This document shows, one piece after another, positions 55,554 through 63,409 of a stretch of 64,000 bases of DNA. The DNA lies in assembly GCA_900472605.1 (NCBI GenBank), contig UCJD01000020.1:285352-349351 (forward strand), written 5' to 3'. Made by a program: the position numbers and the translations under genes. The notes under the pieces are model-generated. The model was not told the DNA's origin and did not search any database. It worked only from the letters and a program-made list of their open reading frames with translations. The DNA comes from Hyphomicrobiales bacterium. GTDB lineage: Bacteria; Pseudomonadota; Alphaproteobacteria; Rhizobiales; Rhizobiaceae. Numbering within the stretch: the stretch's first letter is position 1; each line of letters starts with the position of its first letter.

Positions 55554-57167
55554 ATGGAAACCATCATCCTCGACGGCGACAGCCTGACAATCGAGCAGGT
55601 CGTCAAGATCGCCCGCCAAAACGCGCAGGTCGAGATCGCGCCTGCTGCGCGTGCCGAAATCTCCAAGAAGCGCGCCTATATCGAAGAGAACTGGCTAACC
55701 GAAAACGCGCCAGCGACCTACGGCTTCAACACCGGCGTCGGCAAGCTGAAGGACTACAAGATCAATCAGGCTGATAACGAACAGTTCCAGCTCAATATCG
55801 TGCTTTCGCATTGCTCGGGCATTGGCGAGCCAGCCTCTGAGGAAATCGTTCGCGCCATGATGGCGGTGCGCATCAACGCATTCTGCGTCGGCGTCTCGGG
55901 CCTTCGCATGGAAGTTGTCGATCGCCTGGTGCAGATGCTCAACAAGGGCGTTCACCCGGTCGTGCCGATCCAGGGTTCGGTCGGCGCGTCGGGCGACCTT
56001 GCGCCTCTGGCTCACATGGTTTCCGTCCTGATCGGATATGAGGAAGCCGAAGCCGTCTATAAGGGCGAACGCATGCCGGCGCCGAAGGCGCTGGAACTGG
56101 CCGGCATCTCGCCGGTCACCTTCGAGCTGAAGGCGAAGGATTGCCTCGCGCTGATCAACGGCAACAGCCTCTGCGCCGGAATGGCCTCACTGACGCTGTT
56201 CGACGCCGAGCGGCTGATGAAGACTGCCGATGCGATCGGCGCGCTCAGCCTGGAAGCGATCCGCGGCGAGCAGGCAGCCTTCGACGCCCGTATCCATGAG
56301 GTCCGCAAGCAGCCCGGACAGATCCTGACTGCGGAAAATATCCGCCGTCTCATCGAGGGATCGCGGCGCGCTTCGGAATCGGCGCGCGCTGTCCATCTCG
56401 AGGACGACATCCTGCACCCAACCTATCATCCGCGCGTGCAGGACCAGTATTCCTTCCGCTGCCTTCCCCAGGTCCACGGCAGCTGCCGCGACCAGCTCGA
56501 GCATGCCAAGACGATCATCACCCGCGAGCTGAACGCGGCCACCGACAACCCGCTGGTCTTCTGGAATGAAACTGGCGCGCTCGAGTTCCTCTCCGGCGGC
56601 AACTTCCATTGCGAACCGATCGCCTTTGCGATGGATCTCCTGGCCATCGCGCTCGTCGAGATCGGCAACATCTCCGAGCGCCGGCTGTTCGCGCTTTGCG
56701 ACACGACGCTCAACTATGGCCTGCCGCCGAACCTTGCCGGCAAGCCGATCGGCCTGAACTACGGCTACGGCATCATTTCGACCGCCGCCGCCGCCGTCGC
56801 ATCCGAGAACAAGACGCTCGCCTTCCCGTCGGTGGCCGACACGATCCCCACCAAGAGCAGCCAGGAAGACCATGTGTCGATGGCGGCGTGGTCTTGCCGC
56901 AAGTCCCAGCAGGTTCTCGACAACCTGCCGAAGATCGTCGGCGTCGAATGCCTGCTGGCGACGAAGGCGATCTTCCTGACCCGCCAGCCGCTGGGCGGCT
57001 TCAAGCTCGGCAAGGGCACGCAGGCCCTCTACGACGCGCTTGCCGCGGTCATCCCGCTGCAGGACGGCGACGGCTATATGCAGAAGCAGATCAAGCCGGC
57101 CTTCGCGATGGTCACCGACGGCAAGGTTCTGGACACGGTCGAAGCGGCGATCGGCGCGCTGCGCTGA
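55554..57167 (+). CDS. Histidine ammonia-lyase family MIO enzyme (second copy, divergent)
   Basis: A 537-residue lyase or aminomutase. The MIO triad is Ala145-Ser146-Gly147 in [30 protein letters not shown] (Ser-His at 85-86) and QDQYSFRCLPQV are conserved. It differs from HutH at 34270 in the NGTQ segment, which reads NGNS. Ser-His is the histidase-type selectivity pair, unlike Phe-Leu (PAL) or His-Leu (TAL), so the substrate may be an imidazole or related amino acid. It follows the carbamoylase in the UbiD cluster, not a hut operon. Confidence 0.88.
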   Translation: METIILDGDSLTIEQVVKIARQNAQVEIAPAARAEISKKRAYIEENWLTENAPATYGFNTGVGKLKDYKINQADNEQFQLNIVLSHCSGIGEPASEEIVRAMMAVRINAFCVGVSGLRMEVVDRLVQMLNKGVHPVVPIQGSVGASGDLAPLAHMVSVLIGYEEAEAVYKGERMPAPKALELAGISPVTFELKAKDCLALINGNSLCAGMASLTLFDAERLMKTADAIGALSLEAIRGEQAAFDARIHEVRKQPGQILTAENIRRLIEGSRRASESARAVHLEDDILHPTYHPRVQDQYSFRCLPQVHGSCRDQLEHAKTIITRELNAATDNPLVFWNETGALEFLSGGNFHCEPIAFAMDLLAIALVEIGNISERRLFALCDTTLNYGLPPNLAGKPIGLNYGYGIISTAAAAVASENKTLAFPSVADTIPTKSSQEDHVSMAAWSCRKSQQVLDNLPKIVGVECLLATKAIFLTRQPLGGFKLGKGTQALYDALAAVIPLQDGDGYMQKQIKPAFAMVTDGKVLDTVEAAIGALR

Positions 57168-57174
57168 GTGTGCC

Positions 57175-57209
57175 ATAGGGCAAGGGGACACCATGTCCCC
57201 TTGCCCTAT
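57175..57209. terminator. Perfect 16-bp hairpin after the lyase gene
   Basis: ATAGGGCAAGGGGACA (57175-57190), a 3-base loop, and the exact complement (57194-57209). It begins eight bases after the lyase stop. No T-run follows. It should strongly stop or process the transcript before the regulator gene. Confidence 0.6.
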
Positions 57210-57275
57210 CCGCGGGTCCCGCATCCATCGGCCGTGCGGTCGCGGGATGCTGAAAATGCACACTTGAGAGTCCCC

Positions 57276-59144
57276 ATGGCGACGCATATCCTTTCCAGTA
57301 TGGAGAAAATCAGCGTCGAACTGCGGCTTCTGGCGAATTTCGTATCGGCCTGCCAGCATTCCAAGGTTTCGGAAGCCGCATTGGCCTTGGGGCATACGCC
57401 TTCGGCACTCAGCACCGCCCTGCATAATCTGGAGGAACGTTTCGGGCTCCGGCTGTTCGTGCGCCAGGGAAGTTCGCTGGGGCTGCTGCCGGCCGCCTTC
57501 TGGCTGTTCCGCAACGCTTGCCAACTCCTCTATCTGGAATCCTACGCGCGCGGCACGCTGTCCCTGCCGCATTCCGGGCTCGATCGGCTGGTCGTCCACC
57601 TGGACCTCAGCCCCGCGATCGGCCGCTTTTCCAAGGCTTTGGTGCGCGCAACGCTGGAGCTGACGAAGCGGCACCCGGAGACCTTCGTGGAGTGGCGCTT
57701 CGCCGGCCTGCAGGACCGGCCGCAGGACGATATCTTCTCGGAAAAATCGGGCGTCGTATTCGAGGGCGCCTGCGAAACCGTCTCGATTTCCTATCAGCAG
57801 CCCGATGGCACGACGGGCGAGCCGTTCCATCTGGCCAACGATCCCTGGATCATCACCGGCAGTTCCGACAAGGAGGTAAAGCTGTCCCAGATAGATGCGC
57901 CGATCGTCGTGATGAGGATGCGGCCGCACCTGTTGCAGGCGATCTCGGCCTATGCGCAGGATCACTCCCTCGACAGCCGGCTTAAGTTCGTGGAGGACGA
58001 TCCCAGCCAGCTGGGACGTCTGCTTCAGGAATTTCCGCAGACCCGCTTTCTGATGCCGGCAAGCCTGATTGCCGATCGCATGGGGCTGTCACGGCTGAAT
58101 TGGGCGCCACTTTCTCCCTTCCTCGTTTCTCCGCTCCACGGCTTCCTCGACCCCGCGGCACCCGGAAAGGGTCGGCTGTTCCTGGAGCTGCTGAAGCAAG
58201 AGTTGGGCTCGGAAGAGCGCAGCGTCGATTTCGACCCAGGGATGACTATCCGGCAGATCCAGTACTTCAACCTGAGCCACCGCACCGGTGGCATAACCGC
58301 GGCCGCGCGTGCGGCGCACGCATCGCAATCAGCCGTTTCCGCGCAGATCCACAAGCTCGAGACGTCGGTCGGGGGTCGTCTGCTCCAGCGCCATCAGGAA
58401 GGCCAGACGTTGTCAGCCGCCGGCTCCAGGCTGCTACCCTTCACGCTGGCGATCGAGGAGCGCTTGTCCTGGCTGATAAGGCAGTCCACGGATATCGCGG
58501 CCCACACGCAGGCAAGCATCAAGATCGGCACGCTCCCGAGTTCCGGCCACGACAGCGCGCTGACCGACAAGATTGCAAGAGCGATCACCGCCATTCACGC
58601 CAACTACCCCACCTGGAAACTTCAGGTGAGCGAGGGCTCCAACCTGATGCTTCACGAAAAGGTCCGGGCTGGCGAACTCAACCTCGCGATCGTCGGTGCA
58701 GTCCAGGCGCAAGCGTCGCGCATATCGCTCGGACCGAGCGAACCGCTGTCGGTCGTGGCCCATCCCTCCGTTTCGCTGCCGAACAGGCATGAGATGAGCG
58801 TTGCCGAAGTCTGTGGACTTCCGCTGGTTCTGGGAGCCGGGCAGCTGAGCATCCACCAGATCTTCGCGCAGGCAGCAAAGGCCAGGAAGATCAGCATCAC
58901 GCCGGTCATCGAGGTGGGCTCGCTCGCGCTTGCCATCGCCATGGTCCGCAGCTCGCGCCTGTGTACCGTCCTGCCCGCCTCCTCCGTGCGCAAGGACGTC
59001 GAGGCCGGCCTGCTTGCCACCGTGCCCATAAGAAGAGACGAAGTTCCGGGCGCCCTGTCGATCATCTTCTCGTCGAATCGGGCTCTCTCCGATGCCGAAC
59101 GGGTTATCATTCAGGAACTGGTTCGCATTTTCAAAGGCGACTGA
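57276..59144 (+). CDS. Double LysR-type transcriptional regulator (two HTH domains)
   Basis: A 622-residue protein about twice normal LysR length. A first winged helix covers about 13-75 (LRLLANFVSACQHSKVSEAALALGHTPSALSTALHNLEERFGLRLF). A diverged effector-like region follows to about 315. A second, classical LysR helix covers about 323-388 (TIRQIQYFNLSHRTGGITAAARAAHASQSAVSAQIHKLE), then a full substrate-binding domain to the end. The frame is continuous, with no stop between the halves. It probably controls the upstream UbiD-lyase cluster. Start at ATG 57276 behind GAGAG; ATG 57300 is possible. Confidence 0.85.
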   Translation: MATHILSSMEKISVELRLLANFVSACQHSKVSEAALALGHTPSALSTALHNLEERFGLRLFVRQGSSLGLLPAAFWLFRNACQLLYLESYARGTLSLPHSGLDRLVVHLDLSPAIGRFSKALVRATLELTKRHPETFVEWRFAGLQDRPQDDIFSEKSGVVFEGACETVSISYQQPDGTTGEPFHLANDPWIITGSSDKEVKLSQIDAPIVVMRMRPHLLQAISAYAQDHSLDSRLKFVEDDPSQLGRLLQEFPQTRFLMPASLIADRMGLSRLNWAPLSPFLVSPLHGFLDPAAPGKGRLFLELLKQELGSEERSVDFDPGMTIRQIQYFNLSHRTGGITAAARAAHASQSAVSAQIHKLETSVGGRLLQRHQEGQTLSAAGSRLLPFTLAIEERLSWLIRQSTDIAAHTQASIKIGTLPSSGHDSALTDKIARAITAIHANYPTWKLQVSEGSNLMLHEKVRAGELNLAIVGAVQAQASRISLGPSEPLSVVAHPSVSLPNRHEMSVAEVCGLPLVLGAGQLSIHQIFAQAAKARKISITPVIEVGSLALAIAMVRSSRLCTVLPASSVRKDVEAGLLATVPIRRDEVPGALSIIFSSNRALSDAERVIIQELVRIFKGD

Positions 59145-59201
59145 GAGTGCCCGACCGATTTCGGTTTCGACAAGTGGAAAGCCGTGGTTGACATATTCAT
59201 T

Positions 59202-59643
59202 TCACAGATCACACCAACAGAAGAAGGTCGGTGGTCCGGCTCCCAGTACGCCGCGTTCATCGAAGACAAGAGCCAGGCGAAGAACGCGTTCATGGACGAT
59301 AGCAGTGCGCTCAGGGTCGGCCGGTCGAGGAGACGTGCCCCAGAGGACCAGGCCTATACCTGCCAGCGCAATTGTGGACCAGATCATGAACAGAGCATCG
59401 ATTTGATCGCCCGTAAACGCGACCCCGGGGCCGTCGTCATTATCGGCATTGCAAGGGTAAGTGGCGCGATCAGGTTGGCCTCATATTTCTGTAACAGAGA
59501 ATAGTAAGCCGTATGCGCCCGTGCCGTGACCACGACGACAGGGAATACCACCGCGAGAAGGAACAGCCAGCCGCCTTGCAGCGACAGGCTCAGCCGATAT
59601 CGCTCGCGATTTTGTCGGCGCCCGGCGATCGCATCTTGCGAAC
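59202..59643 (-). pseudogene. Frameshifted small membrane protein gene downstream of mltF-like gene
   Basis: Reading leftward from about 59643, one frame gives RYRLSLSLQGGWLFLLAVVF and TAYYSLLQKYEANLIAPL, then stops at 59384. An overlapping frame, open from about 59480 to 59202, gives YPCNADNDDGPGVAFTGDQI and DALFMIWSTIALAGIGLVLWG. Both halves read like one two-helix membrane protein broken by a frameshift in 59384-59480. No convincing start codon. The rest of 59145-59652 shows no plus-strand gene. Confidence 0.4.
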
Positions 59644-59652
59644 TGAAAATGT

Positions 59653-61095
59653 CTAGTTCGGCTTGGGAACGCCCATTTGCTTTCGCTCGTCCATCCGATC
59701 CATCAACAAAGAATAGGCGACGTAGTATTTGTAGATGTTGCTGACGTATTGCACCGTCTCGCGTCCAACGATCGCCGCGGCGCCGTTCTCGACGTTCCCG
59801 AACCAGACGTCGGGATCGAGCCCCATCGTCTTCGCCTTCTCTCGAAATTTACGGAGATTGCCGGGACCGGCGTTGTAGGCCGCGAAGGCGAAAAGCTGTC
59901 GATCCTTCGGCGAGAGCGCTTCATCGTTGATGTATGTCTTGATCAGATGGCGCAGATATTTCGCGCCGGCCTCGACGTTGCGGTCCGGGTCCTTGTCGAT
60001 GCCATTGATTGCAATGACCTTGTCCTTCGCCGTCGAAGGAAGCATCTGCATGATGCCGACGGCACCGCGAGGCGAGCGGCGCGATTGATCCAGCTGCGAT
60101 TCCTGATAGCCCTGCGCCATCAGCATCAGGTAGTCGAAGGTGTAGGTGTCGCCGTATTTGCGGAAGATTTCGATGAGCGTCTGGAAGCGTTCGACGTCCG
60201 ACGGCGAATATGCGCGCTTGACGATCTTGTCCTGCTTGAAGAAGCTGTTGCGCAGGATGTTGCCGAAGGTGGTGCCCACCTTGTGGGTTGCCACGAAGGC
60301 ATTCAATTCCGCCATCAGCTCGGGGCTGTTCTTGCGGATCGCCCAGGCAATCTTCCCCTCAGACGACAAGACGACATCATCGCGTACCTTGATGTCGGGG
60401 AAGACATGCGACCAGATGTCGGCCTTGTAGCCATCGACGATGGTGAAGGGCAGAAGCTCGGCGTTGACCATTTCCATCAGGTCTTCATCCTCCAGGCTCT
60501 CGTCCATGGGATCGATGACGATCTCCGGTTTGCCGGCGGCAGCCAGTTCCGTGTTCTTTGCTAGAAGATGCTCGTGATAGCTGCTCGATGGCCTGACCGC
60601 GACGTGCTTCCCCGAGAGGTCGTCGATGCTCTCTACCGCTGGGCTGCCTGGAGCCGCGACAACGACCTCCTGCGCGTCGCTATAGAGCGGGTCGGTGAAA
60701 TCGACCTCCTTCAAGCGATCCTCGGTTACGGTGAGGTTGGCCATGACGATATCGCCGAGACCTTCGTTGAGCGCCGGCAGCAACCTGTCGCGCGGCATGG
60801 GTACGAAAACGATGGTGATATGGTCGATCTGCTTCTTGCGGTCCTTGTTCAGGACCTTCTCCAGCTCCCGCCCGAATTCGACCGCCGTGCCGAACTGGCG
60901 TCCCTTGTCGATAAAATAGACCGTCTTGCTGAACGGGACGAGCACCCGAACGATGCGGCGCTCCTTCATCGCCTGGAGATCGATAACATGCTTTTCGATC
61001 AGTGGCGGTTTCGGCGCCTCGGCCTGGCCAGCCCCTGACAAGCCGATCGCACCCATAAATCCAAGTATCACCAACCAACCGCGGTGTATTGCCAT
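59653..61095 (-). CDS. MltF-like membrane-bound lytic transglycosylase
   Basis: A 480-residue exported protein. After the signal peptide (MAIHRGWLVILGFMGAIGLSG) comes a type 3 periplasmic solute-binding domain (RIVRVLVPFSKTVYFIDKG to about 270). A C-terminal SLT domain follows with catalytic Glu in QGYQESQLDQS, GAVGIMQMLPST and AFAAYNAGPGN. It cleaves peptidoglycan glycan strands to 1,6-anhydro products. Start chosen to give the signal peptide. Confidence 0.9.
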   Translation of the reverse strand: MAIHRGWLVILGFMGAIGLSGAGQAEAPKPPLIEKHVIDLQAMKERRIVRVLVPFSKTVYFIDKGRQFGTAVEFGRELEKVLNKDRKKQIDHITIVFVPMPRDRLLPALNEGLGDIVMANLTVTEDRLKEVDFTDPLYSDAQEVVVAAPGSPAVESIDDLSGKHVAVRPSSSYHEHLLAKNTELAAAGKPEIVIDPMDESLEDEDLMEMVNAELLPFTIVDGYKADIWSHVFPDIKVRDDVVLSSEGKIAWAIRKNSPELMAELNAFVATHKVGTTFGNILRNSFFKQDKIVKRAYSPSDVERFQTLIEIFRKYGDTYTFDYLMLMAQGYQESQLDQSRRSPRGAVGIMQMLPSTAKDKVIAINGIDKDPDRNVEAGAKYLRHLIKTYINDEALSPKDRQLFAFAAYNAGPGNLRKFREKAKTMGLDPDVWFGNVENGAAAIVGRETVQYVSNIYKYYVAYSLLMDRMDERKQMGVPKPN

Positions 61096-61221
61096 CACTG
61101 CATCTCCTGCAACGATCGAGCGCGTCGCTTCGACCGGGGATTCACCAACGTACCGGTGGCGACGGCCAGCGCCTGCGGGAAGCCAGCCCACTTCCCGCGC
61201 CCTGGGAGGGTCCTTGGATGC

Positions 61222-62439
61222 TCAGATGAGCAGAAGCTTCTTCAGTACGGAGAACACCTCCTTGTAGGGCAGCCTGGATGCCCCGGCGATTGCGAAAGGG
61301 ATCAGCGCCGCGGCGGCGACGGGCAGCAAGGTCTTGCGGTTGACGAGCATCGAAGACAGCTTTCGCGTCTGCTCGTACTGCTTCGTGAGATCAACCGGGT
61401 CGATCGATTGCCCGGCTTCATCGGCATCCGGCGCGATCACATTCTCCCCGATCGTCTTGCACTCGGAAGCCCGTTGCTGGGTCGTCGCGCGCGGCGACAG
61501 CGTCAGCAGCGTTCGATCCTTCATCGTCGCAAGCGGCTTCGAAAAGGCGGAGAGCGGATAGGCGAAGAAGGCAAGCACGATCAGCAGCCAGCATGCCATG
61601 ATCGTCGTCAGTGTCGTGGCGGATAGATTGGTCTGCATCTGGTGCTTGGCGACGGCCGCCGCCATGCCGCAGCTGACACCGAAGATGAAGAGCACATAGG
61701 CGTTCGGATATTCCCCCACGAAGGCAAGCCCGCCTTTGCCATCCGGATGCGTCGATACCAGTCGCAGATCGAGACGCGCGATGCGCCTGAGCAGCTCAGC
61801 CCACACCAGATGGCGCCAGACACCGCGCGCAAAAAGGAAGATGAAGAGGGGAATGCTGATGAAGACGCACCACCAGCCCGCAAGGGTGAGATGACGAACC
61901 TCGCCTGTCACCGTGGCGGCCCAGCTCGTCGCCGGAGCCTGCTTGAAGGTCGCGAAAGCCAGGAGCGCGGAGGCCACCGCAAGCGCAAGGCACACGGTTT
62001 CCGCCAGAAACGAATTGCGACGTGCCAAAGCCCTGTCCAGCGCGACAATCGCTGATCCTTGCGAGGCAGGCGCAATCAGCGGCGCACGAAGAAATTGACT
62101 GAGTTTGCGCCGCAGGCCCGCTTCGACGGCCCGTTCCGCCGCCAGAAAAGCCGCGAGGCCGACGAAGAAGCGCGCCCAGGGACCTGGGTCGGTGAGATAG
62201 GCCTGAACCGTTGGCGTCTCCGAGACCAATGTCGGTATCGTCAGAAGAAGCGGAACCAACCATGCGACGGCGACAAACAGAAGGATGCGGCGGCCGGTAT
62301 GAAGGTTTCGCTCGTGAACGAGATTGAACCGCCGCTGAAGCTCGAAGAACGGCCCACCGTGCGACGCAAGAAACTCCAGCCGATGTCGCGCGACGTCGGG
62401 TTCCCCCTCCATCTGTGCCGCAAGCTTCGTTTCCACCAT
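61222..62439 (-). CDS. Multi-pass membrane protein of unknown function
   Basis: A 405-residue protein with about six hydrophobic helices: ILLFVAVAWLVPLLLTIPTL, ARFFVGLAAFLAA, TVCLALAVASALLAFATF, WWCVFISIPLFIFLFARG, AYVLFIFGVSCGMAAAVA and IMACWLLIVLAFFAYPL, plus a C-terminal hydrophobic stretch. I recognise no family. The ATG at 62439 has GAGGA six bases upstream and directly follows the DUF2950 gene, so the two are probably one operon. Confidence 0.75.
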   Translation of the reverse strand: MVETKLAAQMEGEPDVARHRLEFLASHGGPFFELQRRFNLVHERNLHTGRRILLFVAVAWLVPLLLTIPTLVSETPTVQAYLTDPGPWARFFVGLAAFLAAERAVEAGLRRKLSQFLRAPLIAPASQGSAIVALDRALARRNSFLAETVCLALAVASALLAFATFKQAPATSWAATVTGEVRHLTLAGWWCVFISIPLFIFLFARGVWRHLVWAELLRRIARLDLRLVSTHPDGKGGLAFVGEYPNAYVLFIFGVSCGMAAAVAKHQMQTNLSATTLTTIMACWLLIVLAFFAYPLSAFSKPLATMKDRTLLTLSPRATTQQRASECKTIGENVIAPDADEAGQSIDPVDLTKQYEQTRKLSSMLVNRKTLLPVAAAALIPFAIAGASRLPYKEVFSVLKKLLLI

Positions 62440-62441
62440 AC

Positions 62442-63386
62442 TCAGTCCTCGGTCACGGACCAACGATTGCCCGGATTGAACTGCTTCATGGCCCGCGCGA
62501 TCTTGTCCGTGTCCGCACCGAGATCGGCCTGGTAGACGATCCCGTTGCGGTTGACCACGAATGTATTCACGCCGGTCTCGCCATATTTCACTGGCCAGGC
62601 GACCAGCGCAAATCCGGCGATCATGTTGCCGTTGATCACGTAGTCATAGGGGCCGCCGGCAATGTTGCCGCCCTGTCGGGTCAGGACCTTGTACCGGTAG
62701 CCGAAGTATCCATTATTGTCCTTCGACTTGTCGAACTGGATGTAATCGAGATAGGGAGCCGCGGGGCTTTCGCCGAGACCGTCGCTCTCGGGCCAGTAAA
62801 GCCCGTCGGCCCTTCCAGGGCTGCTGACGAGCTTCTGCGCATATTCGAGCACGCCGTCACCGTCATGATCGGAGCTCGCATATTGCTGCTGCGCATCGAC
62901 ATAGCCGCGCACGGTTTCGATCGTCTGGATTTCGTTCTCGCCGATACGTCGGTTGATGATCTCCTCGATCCCGATCACCGGGTCGAAGGCGAATTTGCCG
63001 TTCTCGCCCTTCACGATCGGAAACGGGAACGGCCACAGGATGTCGCCGACATCGACGATGCTTTGGCCGTTTCTTTTTTCGAGACCGATCCGCTTTCCGA
63101 TCCCGTCCTTGATTGTTGCCAGCGTTTCCGTCACGCCAGCGGTCGCCTTGAGGTGCGCTGCATCGACCCCGAGGATCGGGGCTAACTTATCCAGGTCCGA
63201 GGCGATGACCGCTTCCTTAAACGCGGCCAACGCAGCGTCGGCGCTGTCGTACTCGGTCGGCAACTGCTTTGACACGAGATCGACGAGGTCTTTCTCGGCC
63301 GCAGACGTGCCTGCCGCCGAGAGCAGGACCGACAGCGCTGCAGTCACGATCAAGCGAAATCCAATGCGAGGGTGATGAGCACTCAT
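62442..63386 (-). CDS. DUF2950 family exported protein
   Basis: A 314-residue protein with a Sec signal peptide (cleavage near GTSAA). The C-terminal half carries NGYFGYRYKVLTRQG and GFALVAWPVKYGETGVNTFVVNRNGIVYQADLG, the DUF2950 signature. Function unknown. Genes of this family often sit next to DUF3300 genes, as here. Confidence 0.88.
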   Translation of the reverse strand: MSAHHPRIGFRLIVTAALSVLLSAAGTSAAEKDLVDLVSKQLPTEYDSADAALAAFKEAVIASDLDKLAPILGVDAAHLKATAGVTETLATIKDGIGKRIGLEKRNGQSIVDVGDILWPFPFPIVKGENGKFAFDPVIGIEEIINRRIGENEIQTIETVRGYVDAQQQYASSDHDGDGVLEYAQKLVSSPGRADGLYWPESDGLGESPAAPYLDYIQFDKSKDNNGYFGYRYKVLTRQGGNIAGGPYDYVINGNMIAGFALVAWPVKYGETGVNTFVVNRNGIVYQADLGADTDKIARAMKQFNPGNRWSVTED

Positions 63387-63409
63387 GACGGTTACTCCGT
63401 TCGGTTCGA

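Noticed and set aside
52847..57167. Ergothioneine degradation pathway (ergothionase, hydantoinase, carbamoylase)
   Set aside because: The lyase, cyclic amidohydrolase and carbamoylase would fit, but no thiourocanate hydratase or desulfhydrase is in the cluster and the UbiD/UbiX pair has no place in it. Kept only as a test substrate.
56187..57965. Long minus-strand open frame across the lyase and LysR genes
   Set aside because: Antisense shadow of two well-supported genes; residue composition (Arg/Asp/Gly-rich, no domain) is typical of such frames.
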